A DNA stretch of 64,000 bases, from the NCBI RefSeq assembly GCF_032104385.1, contig NZ_DAMCHJ010000007.1, forward strand, positions 84,409 through 148,408. The letters run 5' to 3'. Positions 10,121 through 18,793 of the stretch are shown one piece after another. A model generated the notes under the pieces. The model made no database searches. It was not told where the DNA came from and saw only the letters and a program-made list of their open reading frames with translations. The stretch's first letter is position 1, and the number at the start of each line of letters is the position of its first letter. The position numbers and the translations under genes are program-made. Source of the stretch: Tissierella sp032104385 (lineage in GTDB: Bacteria > Bacillota > Clostridia > Tissierellales > Tissierellaceae).

Positions 10121-11041
10121 TTGTATATAATAGCAGAATATTTATTTATTGAAAATTTTATTATAAACTATGCCATATTACAAAGTACAAAAGTTGTCAC
10201 TAGAACAAAAGTAAAGAAAAGCAGAATTTTTATTACTGCAACAATATCAGCTTTGTATCCCTTTGTTTTGTTTTTTCCATTCTTGGATTTTCTTACAAAA
10301 TTTTATATGAAAATAATTATATCAATTATTATAATAAAATTGGCATATAATTCTAAATCCTTTGTTTTATATATAAAACAATTGTCTGCTTTTTATATTA
10401 TATCCTTTATATTTGCAGGAGCAAGCTTGGGCATTTATTATTTCAATAATACTTATTATAATATATTGTTTAAACATAAGACAGTAGGAGGATTTCCTGT
10501 AAAATATATAATAATGGGAATAATATTAAGCGGAATTATGATAAAAAACATACTTTGTTATTATCAAGAAAAATTATCACAAGAAAAAGAATTATTGGAG
10601 GTAACTGTTTACTTAAATAATGAAAGCTCATCTTTTGTAGCATTAACGGATACAGGAAATTCACTAATAGAGCCATTATCTAAATTACCAGTTTTTGTTG
10701 TAGAGTATAAGGTAATAGATAAGCTATTGCCTCAGCCAATAAGACAAATTTTTGATTATAAAAAAGAAAATGATTTTACAGCTATAGAAAATGCCATGAA
10801 AGAACTAGAAGAAGAAATAATTATTAGATTTATACCATTTAAGTCCATTGGTTCAAAACATGGTATGTTAATAGGATTTAAACCAGATTATATAAAAATT
10901 ATAGAGAATGGACTTGAAGAAATTCATGATGAGCTGTTAATAGGTATAGTTAATGATAAACTTTCAATAGATAATAATTATAGGGGTTTATTGAATTTAA
11001 GTATATTAAATAGGGGGAATTTAAATGTTAACAAAAATTAA
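10121..11041 (+). CDS. spoIIGA: Sporulation sigma-E factor-processing peptidase SpoIIGA
   Basis: SpoIIGA is a septal membrane aspartic protease that removes the pro-sequence of sigma-E in the mother cell. The N-terminal half is hydrophobic with five or so membrane segments. The C-terminal protease domain carries the DTGN motif, with the catalytic Asp at residue 177 in ALTDTGNSL. A TTG start at 10121 is supported by AAAGGAGGT seven bases away. The length is 306 residues. It overlaps the start of sigE, its substrate gene, by 17 bases, the classic spoIIG arrangement. Confidence 0.94.
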   Translation: MYIIAEYLFIENFIINYAILQSTKVVTRTKVKKSRIFITATISALYPFVLFFPFLDFLTKFYMKIIISIIIIKLAYNSKSFVLYIKQLSAFYIISFIFAGASLGIYYFNNTYYNILFKHKTVGGFPVKYIIMGIILSGIMIKNILCYYQEKLSQEKELLEVTVYLNNESSSFVALTDTGNSLIEPLSKLPVFVVEYKVIDKLLPQPIRQIFDYKKENDFTAIENAMKELEEEIIIRFIPFKSIGSKHGMLIGFKPDYIKIIENGLEEIHDELLIGIVNDKLSIDNNYRGLLNLSILNRGNLNVNKN

Positions 11042-11741
11042 AATGAAATTACATATACTCTTAAATAAGATATTAAATAAATTAAAGTTAAATAGGGGGA
11101 TTTATTATATTGGTAGTGGAGAAGTATTGCCTCCTCCTCTAAAACCTGAAGAAGAGGAATATTACTTATCCTTACTTAAGGAAGATGAAAGCATAAAAGG
11201 TATTCTTATTGAGAGAAATTTAAGATTGGTAGTATATATAGCAAGAAAATTTGAAAACACTAAAATATCCATAGAAGATCTTATTTCAATAGGTACAATA
11301 GGGCTAATTAAAGCTGTAAATACTTTTGATCCAGATAAAAATATAAAATTAGCTACCTATGCATCTAAATGTATAGAAAATGAAATTTTAATGTATTTAA
11401 GACGAACTAGTAAAATGAAATCAGAAATATCTTTAGATGAACCATTGAATATTGATTGGGATGGGAACGAGCTTTTGTTATCTGATATTCTTGGTACAGA
11501 TGGGGATGTAATATTTAAAGATATAGAGATGGAAGTAGATAAAACACTGCTTAAGCAAGCCATAAGTAAACTTTCTAGTAGAGAAAAGGCTATAATAGAA
11601 ATGAGATTTGGTCTCTATAATGGAAAAGAAAAAACTCAAAAAGAAGTAGCAGATTTGCTAGGGATTTCTCAATCCTATATATCAAGATTAGAAAAAAGAA
11701 TAATCAAAAGGCTTAGGAAGGAAATGGTAAAATTGATGTAA
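11025..11741 (+). CDS. sigE: RNA polymerase sigma-E factor, mother-cell sporulation
   Basis: The basic amphipathic N-terminus (about 25 residues, KMKLHILLNKILNKLK) is the inhibitory pro-sequence. YYIGSGEVLPPPL marks the usual start of the mature protein. Region 2 (ERNLRLVVYIARKF, DLISIGTIGLIKA) and region 4 with its helix-turn-helix (TQKEVADLLGISQSYISRLE) are intact. The length of 238 residues is normal. It is translationally coupled to spoIIGA. Confidence 0.96.
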   Translation: MLTKIKMKLHILLNKILNKLKLNRGIYYIGSGEVLPPPLKPEEEEYYLSLLKEDESIKGILIERNLRLVVYIARKFENTKISIEDLISIGTIGLIKAVNTFDPDKNIKLATYASKCIENEILMYLRRTSKMKSEISLDEPLNIDWDGNELLLSDILGTDGDVIFKDIEMEVDKTLLKQAISKLSSREKAIIEMRFGLYNGKEKTQKEVADLLGISQSYISRLEKRIIKRLRKEMVKLM

Positions 11742-11749
11742 ATTGGTTT

Positions 11750-11790
11750 GCCTCTAATATTATTTTCTGAATAAAAATAATATTAGAGGC
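11750..11790 (+). terminator. Terminator between sigE and sigG
   Basis: GCCTCTAATATTATTTT pairs with AAAATAATATTAGAGGC around a six-base loop, a 17-bp perfect stem. The tail (AATAATTTTA) is only partly T-rich. It separates the early mother-cell transcript from sigG. Confidence 0.7.
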
Positions 11791-11838
11791 AATAATTTTA
11801 TACGAAAGGGGCAATACAGCATGAAAGGATGAAAGTAA

Positions 11839-12612
11839 ATGCATATGTCTAAAGTTGAGATATGTGGAGTAAATACTTCAAAGCTTCCAGTACTAACTAA
11901 TGATGAAATGCAAAAGTTATTCATTAAAATAAAAGCAGGAGATTTAAAAGCAAGAGAAGAATTTATACAGGGTAATTTAAGATTGGTACTTAGTATTATT
12001 CAGAGATTTAATAGACGAGGAGAACATGTTGATGATTTATTTCAGGTAGGTTGCATTGGTTTGATAAAGGCTATTGACAATTTTGATTTAAGTCAAAATG
12101 TAAGATTTTCTACCTATGCTGTACCTATGATTATAGGAGAGATAAGGAGATATTTAAGAGATAATAATTCGATTAGGGTATCTAGATCTCTCAGGGATAT
12201 TGCCTATAAGGCTTTAAATGCTAGGGAACAATTAATTAATAGAAATTCTAAGGAACCCACTATATATGAAATAGCAGAGGAGCTAAATCTTCCTAAGGAA
12301 GATGTGGTATTTGCGTTAGAGGCAATTCAAGAACCAGTTTCTTTATTTGAACCTATATTTCATGATGGAGGGGACGCTATATTCGTTATGGATCAAGTTA
12401 AGGATGAAAAAGCTGAAGATGAAATATGGTTGAAAGAAATAGCACTTAGAGAAGCTATGGATAAATTAAATAATAGAGAAAGACAAATTTTAAATTTAAG
12501 ATTTTATGAAGGAAAAACTCAAATGGAGGTTGCAGAAGAAATAGGGATTTCCCAAGCACAGGTATCAAGGCTAGAAAAAAATGCATTAAGACAAATGAGA
12601 AAATATGTTTAA
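11839..12612 (+). CDS. sigG: RNA polymerase sigma-G factor, late forespore
   Basis: The KVEICGVNTSKLPVL segment at the N-terminus is diagnostic for SigG. Region 2 (GNLRLVLSIIQRFNRRGEHVDDLFQVGCIGLIKAIDNF), region 3 (RVSRSLRDIAYKAL) and the region 4 helix-turn-helix (TQMEVAEEIGISQAQVSRLE) follow. Two ATG codons in frame (11839 and 11845) are possible; AAAGGA at 11825 is nearer the ideal distance from the first. The location directly after spoIIGA-sigE is conserved in Bacilli and Clostridia. Confidence 0.95.
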   Translation: MHMSKVEICGVNTSKLPVLTNDEMQKLFIKIKAGDLKAREEFIQGNLRLVLSIIQRFNRRGEHVDDLFQVGCIGLIKAIDNFDLSQNVRFSTYAVPMIIGEIRRYLRDNNSIRVSRSLRDIAYKALNAREQLINRNSKEPTIYEIAEELNLPKEDVVFALEAIQEPVSLFEPIFHDGGDAIFVMDQVKDEKAEDEIWLKEIALREAMDKLNNRERQILNLRFYEGKTQMEVAEEIGISQAQVSRLEKNALRQMRKYV

Positions 12613-12630
12613 TTACTAAATTCTAGTCAT

Positions 12631-12677
12631 ATTTCACCCTTATTATGATATATCATAATAAGGGTGAAATATTTTTA
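12631..12677. terminator. Perfect 40-bp palindrome, bidirectional-looking terminator
   Basis: ATTTCACCCTTATTATGATA is followed directly by its exact reverse complement, giving 20-bp arms with no spacer, then ATTTTT. It follows sigG and precedes ylmC. The T-run on the plus side supports termination of sigG transcription. Confidence 0.8.
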
Positions 12678-12690
12678 AAGGGGTGGGATT

Positions 12691-12939
12691 ATGTTAAAAT
12701 TATCAGAAATAAGAGAAAAGGAAATAATAAATATAAACAATGGGGAAAGAATGGGATATATTGATGATTTTGAATTAAATCTAGAAAAAGGTTGTATAGA
12801 TTCAATAATAATAAATGGAATTAGCAAGGTCTTAGGTATATTTGGAAAAAGTTCTGAAATAGCTATTAATTGGAATGATATAATAAAAATAGGTACTGAT
12901 ACTATTTTAGTGGATTATAAGAGTGATATATCTAATTAG
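12691..12939 (+). CDS. YlmC/YmxH family PRC-barrel sporulation protein
   Basis: The product has 82 residues and one PRC-barrel-like domain: LSEIREKEIININNGERMGYIDDFE, then a second strand set ending WNDIIKIGTDTILVDY. This pattern and length match the YlmC/YmxH family, often annotated as sporulation proteins and commonly found beside sigG, nrdR and pgeF in Firmicutes. GGGGTGGG precedes the ATG. Biochemical role is unknown. Confidence 0.88.
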   Translation: MLKLSEIREKEIININNGERMGYIDDFELNLEKGCIDSIIINGISKVLGIFGKSSEIAINWNDIIKIGTDTILVDYKSDISN

Positions 12940-12995
12940 ACTTTTTTTATTCATTATAATATAATAAAATTGAGAACATTGAAAGAGGTGAAAAT

Positions 12996-13454
12996 ATGAA
13001 ATGTCCATTTTGTTCATACTTTGAATCAAAGGTGATAGACTCTAGACCTACTGATGAGGGACAAACAATTCGTAGAAGACGAGAATGTATAGAATGTAGT
13101 AAGAGATTTACCACATATGAAAAAATTGAAGAAATACCTTTAATTATAGTAAAAAAGAATGGAAATAGGGAATCCTATGATAGAAATAAACTCTTAAATG
13201 GGATAATAAAAGCATGTGAAAAAAGACCTGTTTCAATAAATACAATTGAAAATTTAGTAGATGAAATTGAAAAGAATTTGGACAATTCCTTACAAAGAGA
13301 AATTAAATCTGAAAAGATTGGTGAAATGGTAATGGATAAGTTAAAAGATATTGATGAAGTATCATATGTAAGATTTGCATCAGTATATAGACAATTTAAA
13401 GATTTAAATTCATTTATGGAAGAGTTAAAAAAGATATTAGACGAAGGAAAATAG
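12996..13454 (+). CDS. nrdR: Transcriptional repressor NrdR
   Basis: NrdR is a Zn-finger plus ATP-cone repressor of ribonucleotide reductase genes. The Zn ribbon uses CPFC (residues 3-6) and CIEC (about 31-34), with the basic stretch IRRRRECIEC between them. The ATP-cone starts at about residue 48 (PLIIVKKNGNRESYDRNKL). The length of 152 residues is normal. GAAAGAGGTG precedes the ATG. It lies in the usual sigG-ylmC-nrdR-pgeF order. Confidence 0.96.
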   Translation: MKCPFCSYFESKVIDSRPTDEGQTIRRRRECIECSKRFTTYEKIEEIPLIIVKKNGNRESYDRNKLLNGIIKACEKRPVSINTIENLVDEIEKNLDNSLQREIKSEKIGEMVMDKLKDIDEVSYVRFASVYRQFKDLNSFMEELKKILDEGK

Positions 13455-13463
13455 GAGATAAAT

Positions 13464-14201
13464 ATGGGAGTTATAGAAAAAAATAAAAAAGATATATTAT
13501 ATTATGAAATAGAAGGATTTAATCTTGATAAGAAGATGAAGCACGTTTTTTCCACTAGATTTGGTTGGAAACAGGATAAACTGTTTAATAATTTATCTGA
13601 ATTATTAAATATACCTGAGGAAAATATATATAGGATAAAACAGGTTCATGGAACAGATGTATTGATCATTAGAGATCAAGATAATATTAAGGTGAGCTTA
13701 CAGGAAAAAGATGGTCTTATAACAAATAAAAAAGGTGTAGCGATTTGTACCTATCATGCTGATTGTGTACCTATTTATTTTTATGATAAGGTTAAAGAAG
13801 TTATAGCTTTAGCTCATGCTGGATGGAAAGGAACTTTAAATAATATCAGTAAAATAATAATAGAAAATATGATTCAAAATTTTAATTGTAATATAGAAGA
13901 TATTTTAGTGTCTATAGGGCCTTCAATAGGACCTTGCTGTTATGAAATAGGACATGATGTAGAAAAGCTTTTTAAAGATAGGTATTATAATTATTCAGAT
14001 ATAATTATAAATAGGGATAATAAAATGTATTTAGATTTATGGAAAGTAAACAAGATAAATCTGATAAACTTAGGTATAAATGAGAGGAATATTTTTGAAG
14101 GAAAGTTTTGCACATCTTGTAATATAGATAAACTATATTCCTATAGAAGAGAAAATGGTACAAAAAACAGAATGATTGCCGCCATAACCTTAAATCAATA
14201 A
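13464..14201 (+). CDS. pgeF: Peptidoglycan editing factor PgeF (YfiH/laccase-domain family)
   Basis: This is a metal-binding cytoplasmic protein whose family edits wrongly assembled muramyl peptides and was earlier called a polyphenol oxidase. The ligand motifs are QVHGTDV, TYHADCVPIYF and LAHAGWKGT, giving the His-Cys-His zinc site. The C-terminal half has GPSIGPCCYEIG and FCTSCN. The length of 245 residues is normal. It starts nine bases after nrdR with AGGAGA as the binding site, so the two are probably co-transcribed. Confidence 0.93.
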   Translation: MGVIEKNKKDILYYEIEGFNLDKKMKHVFSTRFGWKQDKLFNNLSELLNIPEENIYRIKQVHGTDVLIIRDQDNIKVSLQEKDGLITNKKGVAICTYHADCVPIYFYDKVKEVIALAHAGWKGTLNNISKIIIENMIQNFNCNIEDILVSIGPSIGPCCYEIGHDVEKLFKDRYYNYSDIIINRDNKMYLDLWKVNKINLINLGINERNIFEGKFCTSCNIDKLYSYRRENGTKNRMIAAITLNQ

Positions 14202-14216
14202 GCTAGGAATGATAAA

Positions 14217-15641
14217 ATGAAGAAAATTGATTTAAATAAAATAATAATGCAAAATATTTTGCATCATGCAGATATAGGAATTCATGTAATAGATAAGGAG
14301 AGACGAACTGTTATCTATAATGAAGTTATGGCTAGATTAGAGGGGGTAGATAGAGAACAAGTTGTTGAAAAGGATATATTAGAAATATTTCCAAGCTTAA
14401 ATGAAGAAACTTCTACCTTAATAAAAGTTCTACATACTGGACGAGCAATTTTAAATAGTACTCAGACTTATTTAAATTTTAAAGGACAGAAAATAACTAC
14501 TATAAATTCTACCATACCACTTTATGCTGATGAAAAGATAATAGGGGCCCTTGAAATAGCTAATAATATAACTCATATTAAAAATTTATCAGATCAATTA
14601 ATAGAGTTACAAAATGAATTATCTTCAGCAAAATCATCTAAAAGGAACTTTAAAGCTAAGATAAAAAGATATAATTTCGATGATATAATAGGTGAGGACA
14701 TATCTATATCATTAGCTAAGAGAATAGCAAAAAAAGCTACTAATTCAAGTTCATCTGTATTGATATATGGAGAAACAGGAACTGGTAAAGAATTATTTGC
14801 TCAAAGTATTCATTATGGAGGAATAAGGGCAGATAAGCCATTTATAGCTCAAAATTGTGCTGCTATACCAGAAACGCTTTTAGAAGGAATATTATTTGGA
14901 ACTGATAAGGGGGGATTTACTGGTGCAATAGAAAGGGAAGGAATTTTTGAACAGGCTAACGGCGGAACTTTAATGTTAGATGAGATTAATTCTATGTCCT
15001 TACCTTTGCAAGCAAAGCTTTTGAGAGTATTACAAGAGGGCTATATAAGACGGGTTGGAGGCATAAAGGATATACCAATTGATGTACGAATAATAGCTAC
15101 AACAAATGAAGAACCAATAGAAAGCTTGAGAAAGGGAATTCTCAGAAAGGATTTATACTATAGATTAAATGTTATTTCTATACGTATACCATTATTAATT
15201 GAAAGAAAAAATGATATATATTTATTATCAAATTATTTTATCAATAAATATAACTCTTTATTTGGAAAAAAGGTAGAAAACATATCTGAAGATATATTAA
15301 ATTCTTTTATGGAATATTCTTGGCCTGGAAATGTTAGGGAATTAGGCAATGTAATAGAAGGGGCTATGAATATAGTAAATGATGATGAAAAAACTCTAAA
15401 AAGAGAAGATTTTATTTCCTCGATTTATATAATGCAAGATAAACCTTTGAAGAATTCAGCTATTTTTCAAGAAAAAAACAAATCTTTACCTAATATTTTG
15501 GAGGATTTAGAAAAAGATATTATATTCAGTACTTTAAGGAATAACCAATATAATATATCTAGAACTGCTAAAGAGTTGGGGATAAAAAGACAAACTTTAC
15601 AGCATAAGTTAAAAAAATATGGGACTGACGCAAAAATATAG
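14217..15641 (+). CDS. PAS-containing sigma-54-dependent activator, RocR-like
   Basis: The domain order is an N-terminal PAS-like sensor (about 10-120), an AAA+ domain (about 155-385) and a C-terminal Fis-type helix-turn-helix (about 435-470, ISRTAKELGIKRQTLQHKL). The Walker A motif GETGTGKE is at 185-192 and the DE of Walker B near 255. The sigma-54 contact loop reads GGFTGA instead of the standard GAFTGA (232-237). Similar proteins in Bacillus (RocR) control arginine and ornithine breakdown. Its gene lies directly 5' of a -24/-12 promoter and the ornithine operon, so it is probably that operon's activator, sensing ornithine or a relative; the ligand is inferred. Confidence 0.92.
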   Translation: MKKIDLNKIIMQNILHHADIGIHVIDKERRTVIYNEVMARLEGVDREQVVEKDILEIFPSLNEETSTLIKVLHTGRAILNSTQTYLNFKGQKITTINSTIPLYADEKIIGALEIANNITHIKNLSDQLIELQNELSSAKSSKRNFKAKIKRYNFDDIIGEDISISLAKRIAKKATNSSSSVLIYGETGTGKELFAQSIHYGGIRADKPFIAQNCAAIPETLLEGILFGTDKGGFTGAIEREGIFEQANGGTLMLDEINSMSLPLQAKLLRVLQEGYIRRVGGIKDIPIDVRIIATTNEEPIESLRKGILRKDLYYRLNVISIRIPLLIERKNDIYLLSNYFINKYNSLFGKKVENISEDILNSFMEYSWPGNVRELGNVIEGAMNIVNDDEKTLKREDFISSIYIMQDKPLKNSAIFQEKNKSLPNILEDLEKDIIFSTLRNNQYNISRTAKELGIKRQTLQHKLKKYGTDAKI

Positions 15642-15673
15642 GCATTATAGTGCAAGTATTTTTGCGTTTTTTT
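15628..15673 (+). terminator. Terminator of the activator gene
   Basis: ACGCAAAAATA overlapping the stop codon pairs with TATTTTTGCGT at 15657-15667, followed by seven T. It isolates the regulator from the sigma-54 promoter downstream. Confidence 0.8.
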
Positions 15674-15683
15674 AATTTAAAAA

Positions 15684-15699
15684 TTCTAAATTATTAGAA
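15684..15699. promoter_or_regulatory. Inverted repeat, candidate activator binding site
   Basis: TTCTAA and TTAGAA flank a 4-base spacer. The repeat lies 71 bases upstream of the -24 element, a normal distance for an upstream activating sequence of a sigma-54 activator. Only one copy is clear, so the assignment is tentative. Confidence 0.35.
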
Positions 15700-15770
15700 A
15701 ATATTTTGTGCTAATATGTTAAACTATCTAAAATACAGACTCTTATATAAAATTGTAATTAATTAAATAG

Positions 15771-15787
15771 TTGGCAAAAATATTGCA
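15771..15787 (+). promoter_or_regulatory. Sigma-54 (-24/-12) promoter of the ornithine operon
   Basis: TTGGCA (15771-15776) and TTGCA (15783-15787) have the exact spacing of the consensus TTGGCAC-N5-TTGCW. GG and GC dinucleotides are twelve bases apart. It lies 47 bases before the ord start and after a regulator with an AAA+ sigma-54 domain. Confidence 0.85.
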
Positions 15788-15834
15788 TATATAATTATAA
15801 GGTGAAAATGAAAATAAAATTAGGGAGGTATAAA

Positions 15835-16884
15835 ATGAGAAAAGAAAATGTAAAAGTTATAGTATGGGGTTTGGGCTCAATGGGTAAAGGTATTGCAGAA
15901 ATGCTTTTAAACAAAAAAGGTGTAGAAATAGTTGGAGCAGTTGTAAGAGGTGATAAAATAGGTAAATCCATGTATGATTTCCTAGATATGGAAAGGGGAG
16001 ATAGAGAAGATTTACTTACAGGCTCCTATGAAGATGTTATAAGAGAAGGTGTAGCTGATATTGTAGTAATTGCTACTGATTCCTTTACAAGAGATTCATT
16101 TGATAAGATGAAATATTGTCTGGAAAGAAAGATTAATGTAGTGTCTACTGCTGAAGAAATGGCATATCCACAAGCGCAAGAATCAGAATTAGCTAAAGAA
16201 CTAGATAGAATAGCTAAAGAAAATGGTGTTACAGTATTAGGTACTGGTATCAACCCAGGACTTATAATGGATTTATTAGTAATTACATTAACTGGAGCAT
16301 GTATAGATGTTGAAAGTATTAAGGCAGAAAGAATAAACAACCTTTCTCCATTTGGACCAGCTGTAATGCATGGACAAGGAGTTGGCATAACTGTAGATGA
16401 ATTTAATAAAAGAGTAGCAGAAGACAACCTAGCTGGGCACGTAGGATTTCCAGAATCTATTACAATGATAGCAGATGCATTAGGATGGAAATTAAGTGAT
16501 GAAATTGAATTACACAGAGCACCAATTGTATCATCAGTATATAGAAAAGCTCCTTATGCAGAAGTACAACCAGGAGATGTAGCTGGATGTAATATGAAAG
16601 GTTTTGGTTATGTTGATGGAGAATTAAAGATCGAAATGCTTCATCCACAACAAGTAGAGCCGCAATTAGAAGGCGGAACAACTGGAGATTATATAACTAT
16701 AAAAGGGACACCAAATGTAAATATGCAAATTACCCCAGAAGTACCTGGTGGTATTGGAACAATAGCTATGACAGTTAATATGATTCCAAATGTAATAAAT
16801 GCAAGACCAGGCTTAAAAACTATGATAGATTTACCAGTTCCAAGAGCTATTATGGGAGATATGAGAGAGTTAATAGAAGAATAA
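15835..16884 (+). CDS. ord: 2,4-diaminopentanoate dehydrogenase
   Basis: Ord oxidatively deaminates 2,4-diaminopentanoate to 2-amino-4-oxopentanoate with NAD(P)+, the third step of clostridial ornithine oxidation. The N-terminal Rossmann fold opens VKVIVWGLGSMGKGIAEML, and GTGINPGLIMD is in the middle. The length is 349 residues. ATG 15835 is preferred over upstream in-frame GTG 15802 because TAGGGAGG is ideally spaced before it. It is the first gene of the operon, and an intergenic element follows before ortA. Confidence 0.93.
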   Translation: MRKENVKVIVWGLGSMGKGIAEMLLNKKGVEIVGAVVRGDKIGKSMYDFLDMERGDREDLLTGSYEDVIREGVADIVVIATDSFTRDSFDKMKYCLERKINVVSTAEEMAYPQAQESELAKELDRIAKENGVTVLGTGINPGLIMDLLVITLTGACIDVESIKAERINNLSPFGPAVMHGQGVGITVDEFNKRVAEDNLAGHVGFPESITMIADALGWKLSDEIELHRAPIVSSVYRKAPYAEVQPGDVAGCNMKGFGYVDGELKIEMLHPQQVEPQLEGGTTGDYITIKGTPNVNMQITPEVPGGIGTIAMTVNMIPNVINARPGLKTMIDLPVPRAIMGDMRELIEE

Positions 16885-17036
16885 TTGATAATTAAAACAT
16901 AAAGAATTAAATATGTAGGGAACGACACTCTTGTCGTTCCTTATAGAATATGCTTTGTACAACAATTTCTTTTATATTTTGTATTGTATTAATGATTTTA
17001 ATTGTTAATTGTGAACTGTGCATTGCCAATTGATTA
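16885..17036. repeat. MITE-like intergenic element between ord and ortA
   Basis: This 150-base non-coding stretch holds a hairpin (GGAACGACA 16919-16927 with TGTCGTTCC 16932-16940) after the phrase ATATGTAGGG. It ends with clustered AATTGT-like units. The ends form imperfect inverted repeats (TTGATAATTAAAA near 16886 and TTTTAATTGTTAA near 16996, about 11 of 13 paired). Such features fit a small non-autonomous element or dispersed intergenic repeat. No second copy is in this window. Confidence 0.5.
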
Positions 17037-17051
17037 AATGGAGGGATATAA

Positions 17052-17357
17052 ATGGATGCAAAACGTGGTGATTGGGTAAGAATTCATAATATAGTGTTGG
17101 AAGTAGGAGAAAGGGCAACAAATATTCCAGAGGATACACAGAATGTGCCATTGGAAATGTGGGTTAAAGGATTTTTACTTAATGATAGTGCAAACATTGG
17201 TGATAGTGTAAAAGTAGAAACTTATATTGGAAGAACAGTGGAAGGCAAATTATTGGAAGTTAACCCTTACTATAAACATGACTTTGGGAAATGTGTTCCT
17301 GAACTTTTATATATAGGACGTCAAGCAAGAGAATTATTAGCAAAGGATGGTGAATAA
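17052..17357 (+). CDS. ortA: 2-amino-4-oxopentanoate thiolase, alpha subunit
   Basis: OrtA is the small subunit of the enzyme that splits 2-amino-4-oxopentanoate with CoA into alanine and acetyl-CoA. The 101-residue sequence shows the family pattern: GDWVRIHNIVLEVGERA at the start, then VEGKLLEVNPYYKHDFGKCVPEL. It is always paired with OrtB, whose gene begins two bases after it. GGAGGG precedes the ATG. Beta-strand rich with no catalytic motif visible, consistent with a structural or regulatory partner. Confidence 0.93.
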   Translation: MDAKRGDWVRIHNIVLEVGERATNIPEDTQNVPLEMWVKGFLLNDSANIGDSVKVETYIGRTVEGKLLEVNPYYKHDFGKCVPELLYIGRQARELLAKDGE

Positions 17358-17359
17358 TA

Positions 17360-18778
17360 ATGACTAGAGATATGAGTTATGATGCTGTTATAGCAAGAAG
17401 ACCGGAGATAATGAAAAAAGCAGTAGGTATGGATTATGACATATTTGAATCAGGTAGTGTAGCCTTTGATTATGAAAAGATGATGAGAGAAACGGGATAT
17501 AGCTTACAAGAAATTGAAGAAATTCAAGGAAGAACAGGAGTAGGCAATACACCTTTATTTGAATTAAGAAATTTAACAGAATTAGGGAGAATGTTTGCAC
17601 CAAAAGGAAAAGGAGCTAGAATTTTTATTAAAGATGAAGCGGGTAATCCTTCAGGAAGTTTTAAAGCAAGAAGAGCAGCTACAGCTTGTTATCATGCAAA
17701 AAAATTAGGATATAAGGGTGTTATAGCTGCTACATCAGGTAATTATGGGGCTGCAGTAGCATCTCAGGCAGCTATGCAAGGATTGAAATGTATTATAGTA
17801 CAAGAGTGTTATGACTCAAGAGGAGTAGGTCAACCAGAAATAATCGAAAAGGCTAGGGCATGTGAAGCCTATGGTGCAGAAGTAGTTCAGCTTACAGTAG
17901 GGCCAGAACTATTCTATACTTTTCTAGTACTATTAGAAGAAACTGGTTATTTTAATGCTTCTTTATATACTCCATTTGGTATAGCGGGAGTTGAAACTTT
18001 AGGATATGAATTATCAATGGAGTTTAGAGAAAGAGAAGGAAAAGATCCAGATGTAGTAGTAGTTACAAATGCAGGTGGAGGAAACTTAACTGGCACTGCT
18101 AGAGGTTTAATAAAAGCAGGAGCTACAAATACCGAAATTATAGCTGCCAGTGTTAGTCTAAAAGGACTTCATATGGCATCAGATACACAGTTTAATAAGA
18201 AATCCTTTACTACAGGACATACAGGATTTGGTATTCCATTTGCAACTTGGCCAGATAGATCTGATGTTCCAAGGTCGGCAGCAAGACCTTTAAGATATAT
18301 TGATAGATATGTTACTATGAACCAAGGTACAGTATTTTACATGACAGAGCTATTAGCACAATTAGAAGGACTTGAAAGAGGACCAGCAGGAAATACAGCT
18401 TTATCAGCTGCATTTAAAATAGCTCAAGAAATGAATGAAGACCAAATAATTGTAGTACAAGAGACTGAATATACAGGAGCAGGTAAGCATATTAATCCAC
18501 AACTTACATTTGCTAAGGAAAATGGTATAGAGGTTATAGTTGGAGATCCTGCTGATGAAACACCTGGAAAAAATATTATACTTCCAAAAGATCCATCATT
18601 TGTAAAAATATATGAATTAGATTTAAATAAGAGTAGAAAATCTCTTATTAGAAACGCGATAAATCATGTTAATGCAACTAAGGTAACAAAAGAAGATATA
18701 GAATTCCTTGTTGAAGAAACTAAATCCAATGTTGAATTTGTGAAAAGTGCATTAGATGAACTAGGAATAGTCTATTAA
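17360..18778 (+). CDS. ortB: 2-amino-4-oxopentanoate thiolase, beta subunit (PLP)
   Basis: OrtB is the PLP-dependent catalytic subunit and resembles threonine synthase-type fold II enzymes. The PLP lysine is probably K102 in NPSGSFKARRA. ATSGNYGAAVAS binds phosphate and substrate, and TNAGGGNLTGTARG is the glycine-rich phosphate loop. The length of 472 residues is normal. It works with OrtA to make alanine and acetyl-CoA, the latter feeding ATP formation through acetate. Confidence 0.94.
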   Translation: MTRDMSYDAVIARRPEIMKKAVGMDYDIFESGSVAFDYEKMMRETGYSLQEIEEIQGRTGVGNTPLFELRNLTELGRMFAPKGKGARIFIKDEAGNPSGSFKARRAATACYHAKKLGYKGVIAATSGNYGAAVASQAAMQGLKCIIVQECYDSRGVGQPEIIEKARACEAYGAEVVQLTVGPELFYTFLVLLEETGYFNASLYTPFGIAGVETLGYELSMEFREREGKDPDVVVVTNAGGGNLTGTARGLIKAGATNTEIIAASVSLKGLHMASDTQFNKKSFTTGHTGFGIPFATWPDRSDVPRSAARPLRYIDRYVTMNQGTVFYMTELLAQLEGLERGPAGNTALSAAFKIAQEMNEDQIIVVQETEYTGAGKHINPQLTFAKENGIEVIVGDPADETPGKNIILPKDPSFVKIYELDLNKSRKSLIRNAINHVNATKVTKEDIEFLVEETKSNVEFVKSALDELGIVY

Positions 18779-18793
18779 TTAGGAGGTTATAGA

